Origin: CALODL01 sp942492115
GTDB taxonomy: Bacteria > Planctomycetota > Phycisphaerae > UBA1845 > CAIVHJ01
DNA length: 64,000 bases
Reading direction: 5' to 3'
Assembly (NCBI GenBank): GCA_942492115.1
Contig: CALODL010000008.1
Coordinates: 1-64,000 of the forward strand
The position numbers and the translations under genes are program-made. This document shows positions 54,834-63,486 of the stretch, piece by piece (the first letter of the stretch is position 1; each line of letters begins with the position of its first letter). The notes below the pieces were generated by a model. The model was not told where the DNA came from and searched no databases. It was given only the letters and a program-made list of their open reading frames with translations.

Positions 54834-55609
54834 GGTGCCACCTCCCTGGTTGCGCGAATGACGGAGATGAATGAATCCAAATCCAGAGGCGCCTGCGTCG
54901 ATGTCCAGTAGCGTCGGACGGCGGTGCTTGGTTGCGCAACAACTGAAGCGTCGTCGGGAACCGGCGGCGCGGCCAGGCGCCGCAGTCGATTGTTGGAGCG
55001 TTTGGGGTTGTGGCGGGTCAACAAACGATGGTCCTCGACGCCGATCAAGAAGTCTCCGGCTGCGGTGAGAACAACCTCGCGCCCGTCATCTTGTTGAGTG
55101 ACCTCGAAAAAGCCCTGGTTGACGCCGACAAGGGGAGTACCCGTTTGCGTGAATCCGGGACGCAAGAAAACGACGTAGCGCTGGCCGGTCTTGAACGTGG
55201 GCATGCCATACACCGTCACTTTGCCATGTTCATCCTCTCCGCCAGCAACTCGAAACGTCAGTGTCTCCTCAGCGTCCCCCAGGATCGCGGTGTTGACCGC
55301 GAGGGTGACTTCGGTGAACAGCATCTGACCGCCCTCGACACCCACAGATTGGGGGACGGCCACGGCTGGGCCTGGGCTGAGCGTGCTCGGCTCGACTCGC
55401 GGGGCGATGTGTCGCTTGGCTTTCGCTGCCCGAATGTCAGTGCCCGTATACTTGATCTGCAGGTCGACGACCGTGCCTTCGACAACCGTCTGCGCCCGGT
55501 TGACCACCTGATCGAACGACAGTTGAATGATCTCGGTAGCCCCGGCCGGCCCCACTTGAAGAAACACGACTAAGTACGCTGCCAGTGCAAAGCCGAATCG
55601 TGATCTCAT
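54830..55609 (-). CDS. Exported protein coupled to the metzincin
   Basis: 259-residue exported protein with signal peptide at 1-24. The body is beta-rich: TEIIQLSFDQVVNRAQTVVEGTVVDL, TEVTLAVNTAILGDAEETLTFRVAGGEDEHGKV and TGQRYVVFLRPG. The VVEGTV...F.V..GG....G....GxPxFxxGxxYVVFL pattern belongs to a group of exported proteins found next to matrixin-like proteases, whose function is not known to me. The stop overlaps the protease ATG. A role as inhibitor, chaperone or substrate of the protease is plausible but unproven. Confidence 0.65.
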   Translation of the reverse strand: MRSRFGFALAAYLVVFLQVGPAGATEIIQLSFDQVVNRAQTVVEGTVVDLQIKYTGTDIRAAKAKRHIAPRVEPSTLSPGPAVAVPQSVGVEGGQMLFTEVTLAVNTAILGDAEETLTFRVAGGEDEHGKVTVYGMPTFKTGQRYVVFLRPGFTQTGTPLVGVNQGFFEVTQQDDGREVVLTAAGDFLIGVEDHRLLTRHNPKRSNNRLRRLAAPPVPDDASVVAQPSTAVRRYWTSTQAPLDLDSFISVIRATREVAP

Positions 55610-56138
55610 TGTTGCGATCCTCCAAGATGTTAGATTGCACCGGTTCCAGGAAGTTGGATTGTCTGTCCGGAATCAGCTGCGACAACGAGCAGAATCGGAC
55701 ACGCGTTGGAACCGATCGAAAGCACCGTATGTCCTTAAGAAGTGTGTCGAGCCCTCGCGCCAGGCCAAAAAGCGTGGGCCCGGTGCAGAACAGCTGAATT
55801 CGAAGCTACAGGGGAGGTGTAGACCTGTCAATCATTGGTTGACCGTGATCGAGTGAACTTGCACCGTGCCAGAGGGTGCATACGGCCGGCGCCGGCGTGT
55901 GGCAGAATCCTGTTTCGGACACAAACGCAGGAGAACACACGTCTTGCTGCCGCCGTCACACGCCGACTCACGGCAACAATCGTGTGCACGTGTGTGTCGT
56001 TGCGCCGCGTAATCCCAATCGCGTAGTCCAGGAAGATTGCTGTGCCTGATCCGGTCCTGCGCAAGTTGGTCGGCTGAAGGAAAAACTCAATCGCACATCG
56101 GACTCGTTACCAGTGACCTGGGCTCGCGCAGCCGAAGC
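55610..56138. other. Gene-free interval
   Basis: About 530 bp with no plausible gene, RNA or repeat. It presumably contains the promoter of the minus-strand protease operon at its left end and the 3' end of the LuxR-type gene transcript at its right. Confidence 0.4.
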
Positions 56139-56450
56139 CTACCGACCACGGCCGCGATTGGGTTTCTTGTGGGGGATCATCCTCAGGATCTTGGCCATGA
56201 TCCTGGCGACGAGTTCAGCTCGGGTGCTGACGCCGACCTCGTTGAAGATGGCGCGGATGTGGGTGCGGACCGTGGCGGTGCTGATATCCAGTGCCTCGGC
56301 GATGTCTTCAGTCGAATAGCCGACGGCAATGAGTTCGACCAGCTGCGCTTCGCGTGGTGTCAGTCCGAATCCGTCGACAACGGTTCGGATTCTCGGATCT
56401 ATTCTCTTCACGATATGGAATCCCCTGAGGTGTAAGGCGAGGCAGATCAT
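56139..56450 (-). CDS. LuxR/GerE-type helix-turn-helix regulator
   Basis: 103-residue protein, almost entirely one LuxR-type DNA-binding domain. LTPREAQLVELIAVGYSTEDIAEALDISTATVRTHIRAIFNEVGVSTRAELVARI contains the four-helix GerE fold, with the recognition helix STATVRTHIRAI. There is no receiver or ligand-binding domain, so it is a stand-alone DNA-binding protein or the output half of a split regulator. The start is uncertain (ATG 56450 or GTG 56411); ribosome binding sites are weak. It lies 58 bp downstream of the GroEL-apical-domain gene on the same strand and may be cotranscribed with it. Confidence 0.85.
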   Translation of the reverse strand: MICLALHLRGFHIVKRIDPRIRTVVDGFGLTPREAQLVELIAVGYSTEDIAEALDISTATVRTHIRAIFNEVGVSTRAELVARIMAKILRMIPHKKPNRGRGR

Positions 56451-56508
56451 ACTGCGGCCCGGGAATATCGTCCAGCCCGCAGAAGAACGTCACGCCACAG
56501 AGATGTGG

Positions 56509-57216
56509 CTACACCGTGCTCAGCGCGCAGGCCAGCAAATGTTCGATCTCCGCCGGGCTGCAGCCGCCCACCGACAACTGCATGCCACGGGCGTGCGTGG
56601 CTTCCGCAGCAGACGCATTCCAGATCATTGTGTCATGCTGGTTCGCCCACAGACGATCAACGTGGCCAAGGTGCTGCTCGGTGATCGGCTGATCGGCCCG
56701 GGCCATGGTCGCTCCGGTCAGCGCACACAAGTCCTTGAGGTTGTCATGGGCGGCAGGCCGCTCGGGGCCGTGCAGTCCCACGACCGCCATGGTCTCGCGG
56801 GTGTGATTGATGACGAACATGCTGGCGACGTCGCCGCCGATCAATGGCGCGGCGACCACCAGCGCCTGGTTGTCTTGAGACACCTGTTGCATGATCTGAG
56901 CCAGGTTGGCGTAGTCGTCGGCCAATTCATCCTGGCAGACGAGGAGGCGCGCAGAACACAGCTCGATGCTGCCATCACGCAGGTAGTACGGACTGATGAC
57001 GCCGAGTGGATAGCGTGCGCCCGCGACCTCCACCAGGCGGTGGTCGAAGGTAATTCCCTTCCTGATGAAGATGGGCTGATCAGCGCCGAGCTTCCGTCGG
57101 GCTTCCCTGATGCAATCGAGGAGATGATCTTCCGGGGTCATGTCAATTGACCATTCACAGACAGGGTGCTCGAAATCACCGATGACAGATGCTAATCGGT
57201 CTGCGCTGCTGATCAA
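56509..57216 (-). CDS. Stand-alone GroEL apical-domain protein
   Basis: 235 residues, of which about 53-200 align with the apical (substrate-binding) domain of GroEL. GITFDHRL...GVISPYYLRDGSIELCSARLLVCQDEL matches GroEL GMQFDRGYLSPYF...VELESPFILLADKKI. YANLAQIMQQVSQDNQALVVAAPLIGGDVASMFVIN matches helices H and I through to VVN. DNLKDLCALTGAT (158-170) matches MLQDIATLTGGT, and HVDRLWANQHDTMI matches QAKRVVINKDTTTI. The ATP-binding equatorial domain and its motifs are absent. TTG 57216 or ATG 57141 may start it. A mini-chaperone, adaptor or domesticated binding domain is possible. Confidence 0.78.
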   Translation of the reverse strand: MISSADRLASVIGDFEHPVCEWSIDMTPEDHLLDCIREARRKLGADQPIFIRKGITFDHRLVEVAGARYPLGVISPYYLRDGSIELCSARLLVCQDELADDYANLAQIMQQVSQDNQALVVAAPLIGGDVASMFVINHTRETMAVVGLHGPERPAAHDNLKDLCALTGATMARADQPITEQHLGHVDRLWANQHDTMIWNASAAEATHARGMQLSVGGCSPAEIEHLLACALSTV

Positions 57217-57264
57217 GTCTATTCCAGTTAGAACCGCAAGATGCCTCGGAAGGGCGCCATCAGG

Positions 57265-57750
57265 TTACGCCTGGGGTCCACCCATGCGCGTGGTCAACTT
57301 GTGCGTTCCGCTGCGAAAAGGGAACTCCGGGCTGGTGTGGCGGTTGTTGAAGTTGTCGGTCCAGAACGCAACGCGGATACTGTCGCGTCCCGGCTTGCCG
57401 CACAGCGCCCGGGCCTGGCGATAGAATTGATCGCGCGGCACGAAGATCTCGATGCGTTGCCCGGGTTCAAGGACGTGCGGCAGTTCGGTGAAGCCGGCCT
57501 TGTTAGGCCATTTCTCGGTGTGTATCTGCAGCGTCGGGGGTGGATCGTGGGCCGGATCGTCGATCGCGAAGAACAGGCCCGTGAGGACCACGCGATGGTT
57601 GGCGTTGTTGAGCGCAGCGACGGCCAGCACATGGCTACCGGGGCCGCGGGTGGCATCGAGCTTCTCGTGGCATTCCACTTGAATATCGGCCTTGCCGCTG
57701 TGCCCTCGCGTACACATGTCTTCGAAGATTCTCCAAGATTCCGAGCCCAT
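57265..57750 (-). CDS. Conserved hypothetical protein, beta-rich
   Basis: 161 residues from ATG 57750, with GAGG about 6 bases upstream. There is no signal peptide or membrane segment. The predicted beta-sandwich-like sequence includes GSHVLAVAALNNANHRVVLTGLFFAIDDP, then LEPGQRIEIFVPRDQFYR and DSIRVAFWTDNFNNRHTSPEFPF. It resembles immunoglobulin-like or LEA-type sandwich domains only in general pattern; I do not recognise a family. It lies 48 bp upstream of the GroEL-apical gene on the same strand, so the two and the LuxR-type gene may form one operon. Confidence 0.6.
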   Translation of the reverse strand: MGSESWRIFEDMCTRGHSGKADIQVECHEKLDATRGPGSHVLAVAALNNANHRVVLTGLFFAIDDPAHDPPPTLQIHTEKWPNKAGFTELPHVLEPGQRIEIFVPRDQFYRQARALCGKPGRDSIRVAFWTDNFNNRHTSPEFPFRSGTHKLTTRMGGPQA

Positions 57751-57991
57751 GCGATCCTCTCAAATCAGCTGGCTTATCATCCGCGTACATCAGTCTAATA
57801 TGCATGTGCGCGCAACGCGCGACCGTTCGTCGAATCGATGGATTCGGGACGTTCGGGGCTGGCAGGTATCCCGGCCGTGAAAACGCGGCTCCGGCGATCG
57901 CCGTGCGGGCCTGGCGCGTCCGATATCCGGTGCGTCGACCAGGCGGCTTGAAGTGGCCGGGGCCTTCCGGGCGATGTGTGCTGAGTCGGAT

Positions 57992-59818
57992 CTACTGCGG
58001 ACATGCGCCGAGTGTGCGGCCGAGCCACGGCTCGTAAGCATCCGCGCCGTTGAATAGATCGATGAGCCGCAGGATGTCGCGCGGCGAACGGTCGCCCGTG
58101 CGGTCGATATCGTACTGCGCGCGCGACAGTGGAGGAGCGAGCAAGCCGTTGATGTCGTCGATGAGCTCGAGCAGGTCGCCAGGATTGACCACGCGGTCCG
58201 CGTTCACATCCCCCGGCAGATGTCCCAGCGTGGCGCTGGCACCTGTGGCCATATCGGTGACGCGGACACACTGGCCTGGCGGAATGGGCCCATCGAACAC
58301 GACTTCAACCAGACCACCTTCAACTGTGATATCGGCAATGTTGAGCCGAGTACCGTCCGTGGTCAGGACCTCGAAGTCAGAGGCCGTCAGCCCATTCATG
58401 TCGGCATTGTATAACCATGTTATGCGGTCCCACCCGGCACGCTCACTGCCATCCGGTGCGGACGTCTGACGGGCATCGATTGCACGATCCACAGGGTTAA
58501 ATGCAATCGGTTGAGGGTTCACGACAACGGTGAGATCCTGAAAGAGGTCGACCTCGAAGTCCTGCCCCAGGGGGCGGAAGAAATGGGTCAGGGCAATGGG
58601 CCCGTTCCAGCGCCGGACGAACCCGATCGAAAACTGACCGCTGGCATCGGGCGAGATCTCGATATCGAATTCGGCCACGTAGTGGATGCCGTTGAGGAAC
58701 GACCCGGTCGTCGCATCGACGTGCTGCGCGAACGCTCCGAATTTGGCCAGGCCGTTGTCTTCAGGTGCATTCTCATGAAAGATCGGTGGGTAAGTGATAT
58801 TCTCACTGAACACGTAATCTTGCCGCAATTCGTCTATTCGGATCGAGCTACCGTCGAACATGACGCAGGCCTCCGAGCAGAACCCGCCGTTCGGTACGCA
58901 CGGTTGACCAAACATCCCGTCGGTTTGCAATGCACAGGCGAAGTAGGGCAGATTGATGTAACGCACCGATCCTTCAGTGCCGGGCCCTGGCAAACCGAAC
59001 CAGCGAATGATCGGCTGAATACCGCTGAGCGGAAACGCCTGACGCGTGTCTTCGATCCACACCATGATCGTCGCGCTGGTTCCAGGTTGTAGATCGACGA
59101 CCGGTCGTTCGGTGATCGAGGATTCGAAGTGGGTGTCGTCGGTGGCCATGAATACGCGAATGTAGTCGGGGTCGCTGCAATCGCTGCCCGCCCAGAAACG
59201 CGGACAGTCACACACGCCATCGGTGCACACGCCGCGTCCCGAACACAGGTTGGGGCAGGGGCTGGAGCAATTCGATCCACTCCACCCGGGATCACATGCG
59301 CAGATGCCGTCGCACGCACACGTGCCATGTTCGGAGCAATCTTTGTCGCACGGTAGTTCCTGGCATGAGCACGCCACCCCCGACCAGCCGTCGTCGCATT
59401 CGCAGATGCCGCAGACACAGTCGCCGTTCCCCGAACAGTCCAGAACACACGGCGCGGTCGAGCATTCGCAGAAGTCACCGGTCCAGCCTTCGTCGCACTG
59501 GCAGACACCGCCCAGGCAGGCACCGTGGTTCGCACAACTCGTCGTACACGAGCAATCCTGGCCCGCCCACCCGTCAGCGCACACACACACGCCACACACG
59601 CATTCGCCATGGATCCCGCAATCAGCAGGGCACGTCGCGGTCGAGCATGCGCATGCGTCGCCGGACCAGCCTTCGTCGCACACGCACGCACCGTTTACGC
59701 ACACGCCGTGGTCTGAACAGTTACTTGCACACGGCAGGTCCTGGGCAGCAGCGACGTTGCACAGCAGGGCGATCCCGGCCGCGATGGCATACCAGGGTAG
59801 TGGACGTGGATTGAGCAT
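57992..59818 (-). CDS. Secreted protein with six EGF-like repeats and a C-terminal dockerin pair
   Basis: 608-residue exported protein. ATG 59818; signal peptide at 1-25 (WYAIAAGIALLCNVAAA). Six tandem tenascin/EGF-like Cys6 repeats lie at about residues 28-190, each of type C..C..HG.C..G.C.C..GW.G..C. A roughly 200-residue beta domain follows (FMATDDTHFESS...GTSATIMVWIEDT), then a domain with IDAR...GWDRITWLYN. The C-terminal type I dockerin-like pair is LPGDVNADRVVNPGDLLELI and DIDRTGDRSPRDILRLIDLFNGA (about 520-590). EGF-like arrays are uncommon in bacteria. A broken relative lies at 45784-46253. Confidence 0.85.
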   Translation of the reverse strand: MLNPRPLPWYAIAAGIALLCNVAAAQDLPCASNCSDHGVCVNGACVCDEGWSGDACACSTATCPADCGIHGECVCGVCVCADGWAGQDCSCTTSCANHGACLGGVCQCDEGWTGDFCECSTAPCVLDCSGNGDCVCGICECDDGWSGVACSCQELPCDKDCSEHGTCACDGICACDPGWSGSNCSSPCPNLCSGRGVCTDGVCDCPRFWAGSDCSDPDYIRVFMATDDTHFESSITERPVVDLQPGTSATIMVWIEDTRQAFPLSGIQPIIRWFGLPGPGTEGSVRYINLPYFACALQTDGMFGQPCVPNGGFCSEACVMFDGSSIRIDELRQDYVFSENITYPPIFHENAPEDNGLAKFGAFAQHVDATTGSFLNGIHYVAEFDIEISPDASGQFSIGFVRRWNGPIALTHFFRPLGQDFEVDLFQDLTVVVNPQPIAFNPVDRAIDARQTSAPDGSERAGWDRITWLYNADMNGLTASDFEVLTTDGTRLNIADITVEGGLVEVVFDGPIPPGQCVRVTDMATGASATLGHLPGDVNADRVVNPGDLLELIDDINGLLAPPLSRAQYDIDRTGDRSPRDILRLIDLFNGADAYEPWLGRTLGACPQ

Positions 59819-59909
59819 GGTCGGTGACTCGCGACTCCGGGAGGCAAGGTACTTGCAGTGTAGAGAGCGCCAGGTGCATAGGCAAGGGGAGACTGTCTTC
59901 ACGATCTGA

Positions 59910-60968
59910 CTACTCTCCTTCGAGCAACGCCTGCACCGCACTGCGCACTTCGTTGTACTCGCGGTTCAACACTGCATCAGTGCTGGACGAACCAAAGACC
60001 GGGCCGGGGTGGATGTACCGAATCTTGCCCGCGCGGTCCATGACAAAGGTCACGCTCGTGACTGCCTTGGGGTGATGTTCAAGATACAGGGCCTGAAGAT
60101 GGGTCCAGTCGCTGTCGGCCGCAAGGGGGCCACTGTAGCCCAGAACTTTGGCATGTGTGGCGATTTCGGCGTGCGCTACTTTACGTGGCGGCTTGGCATG
60201 GTACACGGCAACCGTCTGGAAATCGGCATGAGCGATGTCCTGATCGAGCTTCATGATCGCCGGCAGGCTGGTTTTGCAAAAGTGGCAATTGTCCGTGAAC
60301 CATCTGACGAGAGTGACTTTCCCGTGAACGACCGGAGCCTGTTTGGGGTGAATCCAATCGAGCTTCGACAAATCGAGCGCCGTGCCCAGAAGTGCTTTGC
60401 CGATACGCGACTCGGGCAAGCGGTGCACCGGCCGATTCTCGGCGACCAAACGGTCGATGAGGCTGACCGCACGGTCTTGTGTGATGCGGAAATCATTAAA
60501 ACGTACGATGCCATGACGATCGATAATGATCGTCCACGGCGTTCCGCCTGTGCGGTAGCGGTTCATCAGCGGGGAGCGCTCACCTTCTTCGCCGCTCTGA
60601 CCCACGGGAATGTCCAGGGCGTATTGTGCCGCGACGTCTCTGGCGTGATCGAACGTGTTCGACGCGTATCCTTCGAACACCGTTTGCACGGCGACGAATG
60701 CAACGTCGTCGACTCCGCGGTAATGATCGATGAGCCCTTGCAGGGTCGGGAAGCCGTGGCTGTGGCATCCTGGGCACCAGGATTGGAACCCATACAAGTA
60801 CAGCACGCGCCCTTTGAAGTCACCAATGTCGAGCGCGTGCGCGCCGGCGGGCAGATTCATCCATTTCGTGACGCCCCACACCGGGGCAGGCCGGCCGATG
60901 ATGCCACGGGGTTGAGCGCTCACGCAGGCGGTGACGAGCAATGTGAGGACAAGAGCGATGGGCCGCAT
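59910..60968 (-). CDS. Exported protein with two thioredoxin-like domains
   Basis: 352 residues; AAGGAG 8 bases before ATG 60968; signal peptide at 1-18. The first TlpA/AhpC-like domain (about 22-178) has the redox motif WCPGC (C65, C68) and the cis-Pro loop GGTPWTIIIDRHG. The second domain (about 205-345) has CHFC (C228, C231) and a TFVMDRAGKIRYIH strand. Such proteins transfer electrons to, or fold, extracytoplasmic disulfide proteins, which suits a neighbourhood full of Cys-rich exported proteins. The tandem arrangement of two Trx folds is less common. Specificity unknown. Confidence 0.85.
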   Translation of the reverse strand: MRPIALVLTLLVTACVSAQPRGIIGRPAPVWGVTKWMNLPAGAHALDIGDFKGRVLYLYGFQSWCPGCHSHGFPTLQGLIDHYRGVDDVAFVAVQTVFEGYASNTFDHARDVAAQYALDIPVGQSGEEGERSPLMNRYRTGGTPWTIIIDRHGIVRFNDFRITQDRAVSLIDRLVAENRPVHRLPESRIGKALLGTALDLSKLDWIHPKQAPVVHGKVTLVRWFTDNCHFCKTSLPAIMKLDQDIAHADFQTVAVYHAKPPRKVAHAEIATHAKVLGYSGPLAADSDWTHLQALYLEHHPKAVTSVTFVMDRAGKIRYIHPGPVFGSSSTDAVLNREYNEVRSAVQALLEGE

Positions 60969-61084
60969 GGCAGGATCTCCTTTGTGGACGACATGATTGT
61001 ACGGGGTCAGTTCATTTCGGAGAAATGAAGCAGCCCGGGGGCCCGAACCGGTCCGCGGGTGCGCAGCGGCGGGCCTGATTCGTC

Positions 61085-62548
61085 CTACCCTTTGATGACC
61101 CCGAGCGGTTTGAGTCGCGCCACCTTGGAGCTGATGCCTGCATCGTGCAGTACGTCGACGACGTCGATCACGTTCTTGTACGCATCAGGTTGCTCTTCCT
61201 CGAGGCCGGTCCGACCTCGGGCGCGAGCGATGACCCCACGCGCACGGAGCTCGTCGCGGATCGAGCGGCCCTTGCTGGCGCGGATGGCGGCACCGCGCGA
61301 CAGGCAGCGACCTGCACCATGGCAACTCGAGCCGAAGGTGTGCTGCATCGCCGGATCGCGCCCAACGAGGACGTAGCTGTAGCGGCCCATGTCCCCGGGG
61401 ACCAGCACCGGCTGGCCGATCGCGCGGTAACGATCGGGTAATTCGGCATGACCGGGCGGAAACGCCCGCGTCGCGCCCTTGCGATGAACGCACAGGTCGC
61501 GGCGTTGCCCGTCGACGTCATAGGGCTCGATCTTGGCAATGTTGTGCGCGACGTCGTAGACCAGCGTCATGCCGAGTTGTTCGGCGGGGCACGCGAAGAT
61601 CGTTGAGAACGCCTCGCGGGCCAGGTGCGTCATGATCTGGCGGTTGCACCATGCATAGTTAGCGGCTGCCCGCATGGCGCCCAGGTAGTGCCGGCCTTCG
61701 GGTGAATCGAGTGGGGCACACGCCAACTGCTGGTCGGGTAACTCGATGCCGTACTTGCGGGGCACGCCGCGCAGTTGCTTGAGCGTGTCCTCGCACACCT
61801 GGTAGCCCAGCCCGCGCGATCCAGAGTGAATCATGACGGTCAGGCAGCCGCGCTCCAGGCCCATGGCCGCGGCAGCCTTCGCGTCGTCGATATGGTCGAC
61901 GACCTGGACTTCGAGGAAGTGGTTACCGCTGCCCAACGTCCCGCACTGAGTCGCGCCACGTTCATAGGCGCGGTTCGAGAGATTGCCCGGTTCGGCTCCG
62001 TGCAACCGGCCGCCGGCTTCGGTCGCACTGACGTCGGATGCCCAGCCCAGCCCGTTGTTGACGACGTACGCCGACCCCTCGGTCATCAAGCGGGCCAGCT
62101 CTTTGTGGTTGAATTTGACCCGCCCGCCCCGTCCGACACCACATGGGACGACCTTGAACAGTTCATTGACCAGGCGTTCCATCCGCGCTGCGGCATGCTC
62201 GAGAGGAATGTTCGTGCGGATCAGGCGTACGCCACAGTTGATGTCATATCCGACACCGCCCGGGCTGATGACGCCACCCGCCGCAGGGTCGGTCGCCGCC
62301 ACGCCACCGATGCAGAAGCCATAGCCCCAGTGAATGTCAGGCATGGCCAACGAGTGGCCGACAATCCCGGGGAGGCATGCCACGTTGGCGACCTGCTCTG
62401 GCGAGCGGTCCTGCTGAATCGCAGCAGCCAATGCCTCGTTGGCGTAGATCATACCGTCGACGCGCATTCCGGTCTTGTACGACTTCGGAATGCGGACGCG
62501 CTGAGGGTCGATGCGTTCAAATGGTCCAGTGTAGGGCTGCATGGTCAT
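61085..62548 (-). CDS. rtcB: RNA-splicing ligase RtcB
   Basis: GTP- and Mn-dependent RNA ligase joining 2',3'-cyclic phosphate (or 3'-P) and 5'-OH ends; in bacteria it repairs broken RNA. 487 residues, full length. Active-site motifs are SPGGVGYDINCGVRL (metal-binding Asp/Cys), GTLGSGNHFLEVQ, HSGSRGLGYQVC, VYDVAHNIAKIEPYDV, VHRKGATRAFPPGH and the guanylylated-His region SSCHGAGRCLSR. Start ATG 62548 has GGGGA upstream. Archease lies 142 bp upstream on the same strand, the usual RtcB cofactor, so the two very likely act together. Confidence 0.95.
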   Translation of the reverse strand: MTMQPYTGPFERIDPQRVRIPKSYKTGMRVDGMIYANEALAAAIQQDRSPEQVANVACLPGIVGHSLAMPDIHWGYGFCIGGVAATDPAAGGVISPGGVGYDINCGVRLIRTNIPLEHAAARMERLVNELFKVVPCGVGRGGRVKFNHKELARLMTEGSAYVVNNGLGWASDVSATEAGGRLHGAEPGNLSNRAYERGATQCGTLGSGNHFLEVQVVDHIDDAKAAAAMGLERGCLTVMIHSGSRGLGYQVCEDTLKQLRGVPRKYGIELPDQQLACAPLDSPEGRHYLGAMRAAANYAWCNRQIMTHLAREAFSTIFACPAEQLGMTLVYDVAHNIAKIEPYDVDGQRRDLCVHRKGATRAFPPGHAELPDRYRAIGQPVLVPGDMGRYSYVLVGRDPAMQHTFGSSCHGAGRCLSRGAAIRASKGRSIRDELRARGVIARARGRTGLEEEQPDAYKNVIDVVDVLHDAGISSKVARLKPLGVIKG

Positions 62549-62689
62549 CGAGGTCCCCGATCAATCGAGCTGTTCTCGCAGCCTGCCGCCCGGGACATAC
62601 ACTCGAGCGTGGGCGCCTTCAATGCTTGAACCGTGTCCTGCAGGCCGCTTGCCCAATCCTCAGACGTTCCGAATTCGGCTGCCGAACGG

Positions 62690-63121
62690 TCAAATATCTA
62701 CGATGACCACTGCCTCCCATCCCCCGTCGACCTCTCGAATCGCCAACTCATGGTACGTCACCGCTTTGACTTCGTGCGCCAGCACGCTGCGGCCCGCGTC
62801 GATCGTTGCCAGGCTTACTTCTACACGCAAGGTGGTTGGGTTCCAGGTCACGACGGTCACATCAGTCGCAACGAGGGCTTCGACCTCGAACCAGTGCAGG
62901 AGTTCGGTCAGCAGGTCACGCGCTGCGGTGGCCGGTGCGGCCGTGATGGCGAGTGCGCGAACATCGTGAGGCGGGCCCGGCACGATTTCGCCGATGGCGC
63001 CATACAGTCCGGCCGCCAGTTGGTCGATCAGGGTTGCGCGGTCGGGGGCGACAGCGCGGATCCCCAGATCGGCCGTATGATCGAACAGCTCGTAGCGTGG
63101 TGAAACAGGCGCCACTGGCAA
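62690..63121 (-). CDS. Archease, RtcB activator
   Basis: 143-residue archease, which accelerates the guanylylation turnover of RtcB. Family signatures are YELFDHTADLGIRAV at the N-terminus (with the metal-binding Asp/His), LLTELLHWFEVEALV in the middle, and HEVKAVTYHELAI...GWEAVVIVDI at the C-terminus, with the conserved Asp at the very end. The start is TTG 63121, or GTG 63115, in a region without a strong ribosome binding site. Gene order archease then rtcB on the same strand supports the call. Confidence 0.93.
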   Translation of the reverse strand: MPVAPVSPRYELFDHTADLGIRAVAPDRATLIDQLAAGLYGAIGEIVPGPPHDVRALAITAAPATAARDLLTELLHWFEVEALVATDVTVVTWNPTTLRVEVSLATIDAGRSVLAHEVKAVTYHELAIREVDGGWEAVVIVDI

Positions 63122-63138
63122 AACCGTCCCGAGCAGCA

Positions 63139-63173
63139 GAAAAAAAGCCTGTCCGTTTCGACGTGACAGGCTT
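63139..63173 (-). terminator. Terminator of the tRNA-Met gene
   Basis: Stem AAGCCTGTC/GACAGGCTT with an 11-base loop; on the minus strand a run of seven T residues follows. It lies just 3' of the tRNA and 5' of archease. Confidence 0.85.
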
Positions 63174-63178
63174 GATGA

Positions 63179-63252
<74 letters not shown>

Positions 63253-63486
63253 GCACGGATGCAGAATATGGATGACGGAGATTACGCCCCGTTGGTGGTG
63301 ACGTCAAGTCGCCGTGCGACCACGGGGCCGTCCGCGGTGGACGCTTGACTTGTATTGAGTGCTGCGATTTGATTAGGCTTTTTCTGGATCTCCGGCTTCG
63401 CGCTCGACCTCGCTTACTGGAGTTCGGACCGGTTTCCGTCCCAGCGCACCCGAGGTGGCTGGAATGCCTCAGTGATCGAGTCGTGC

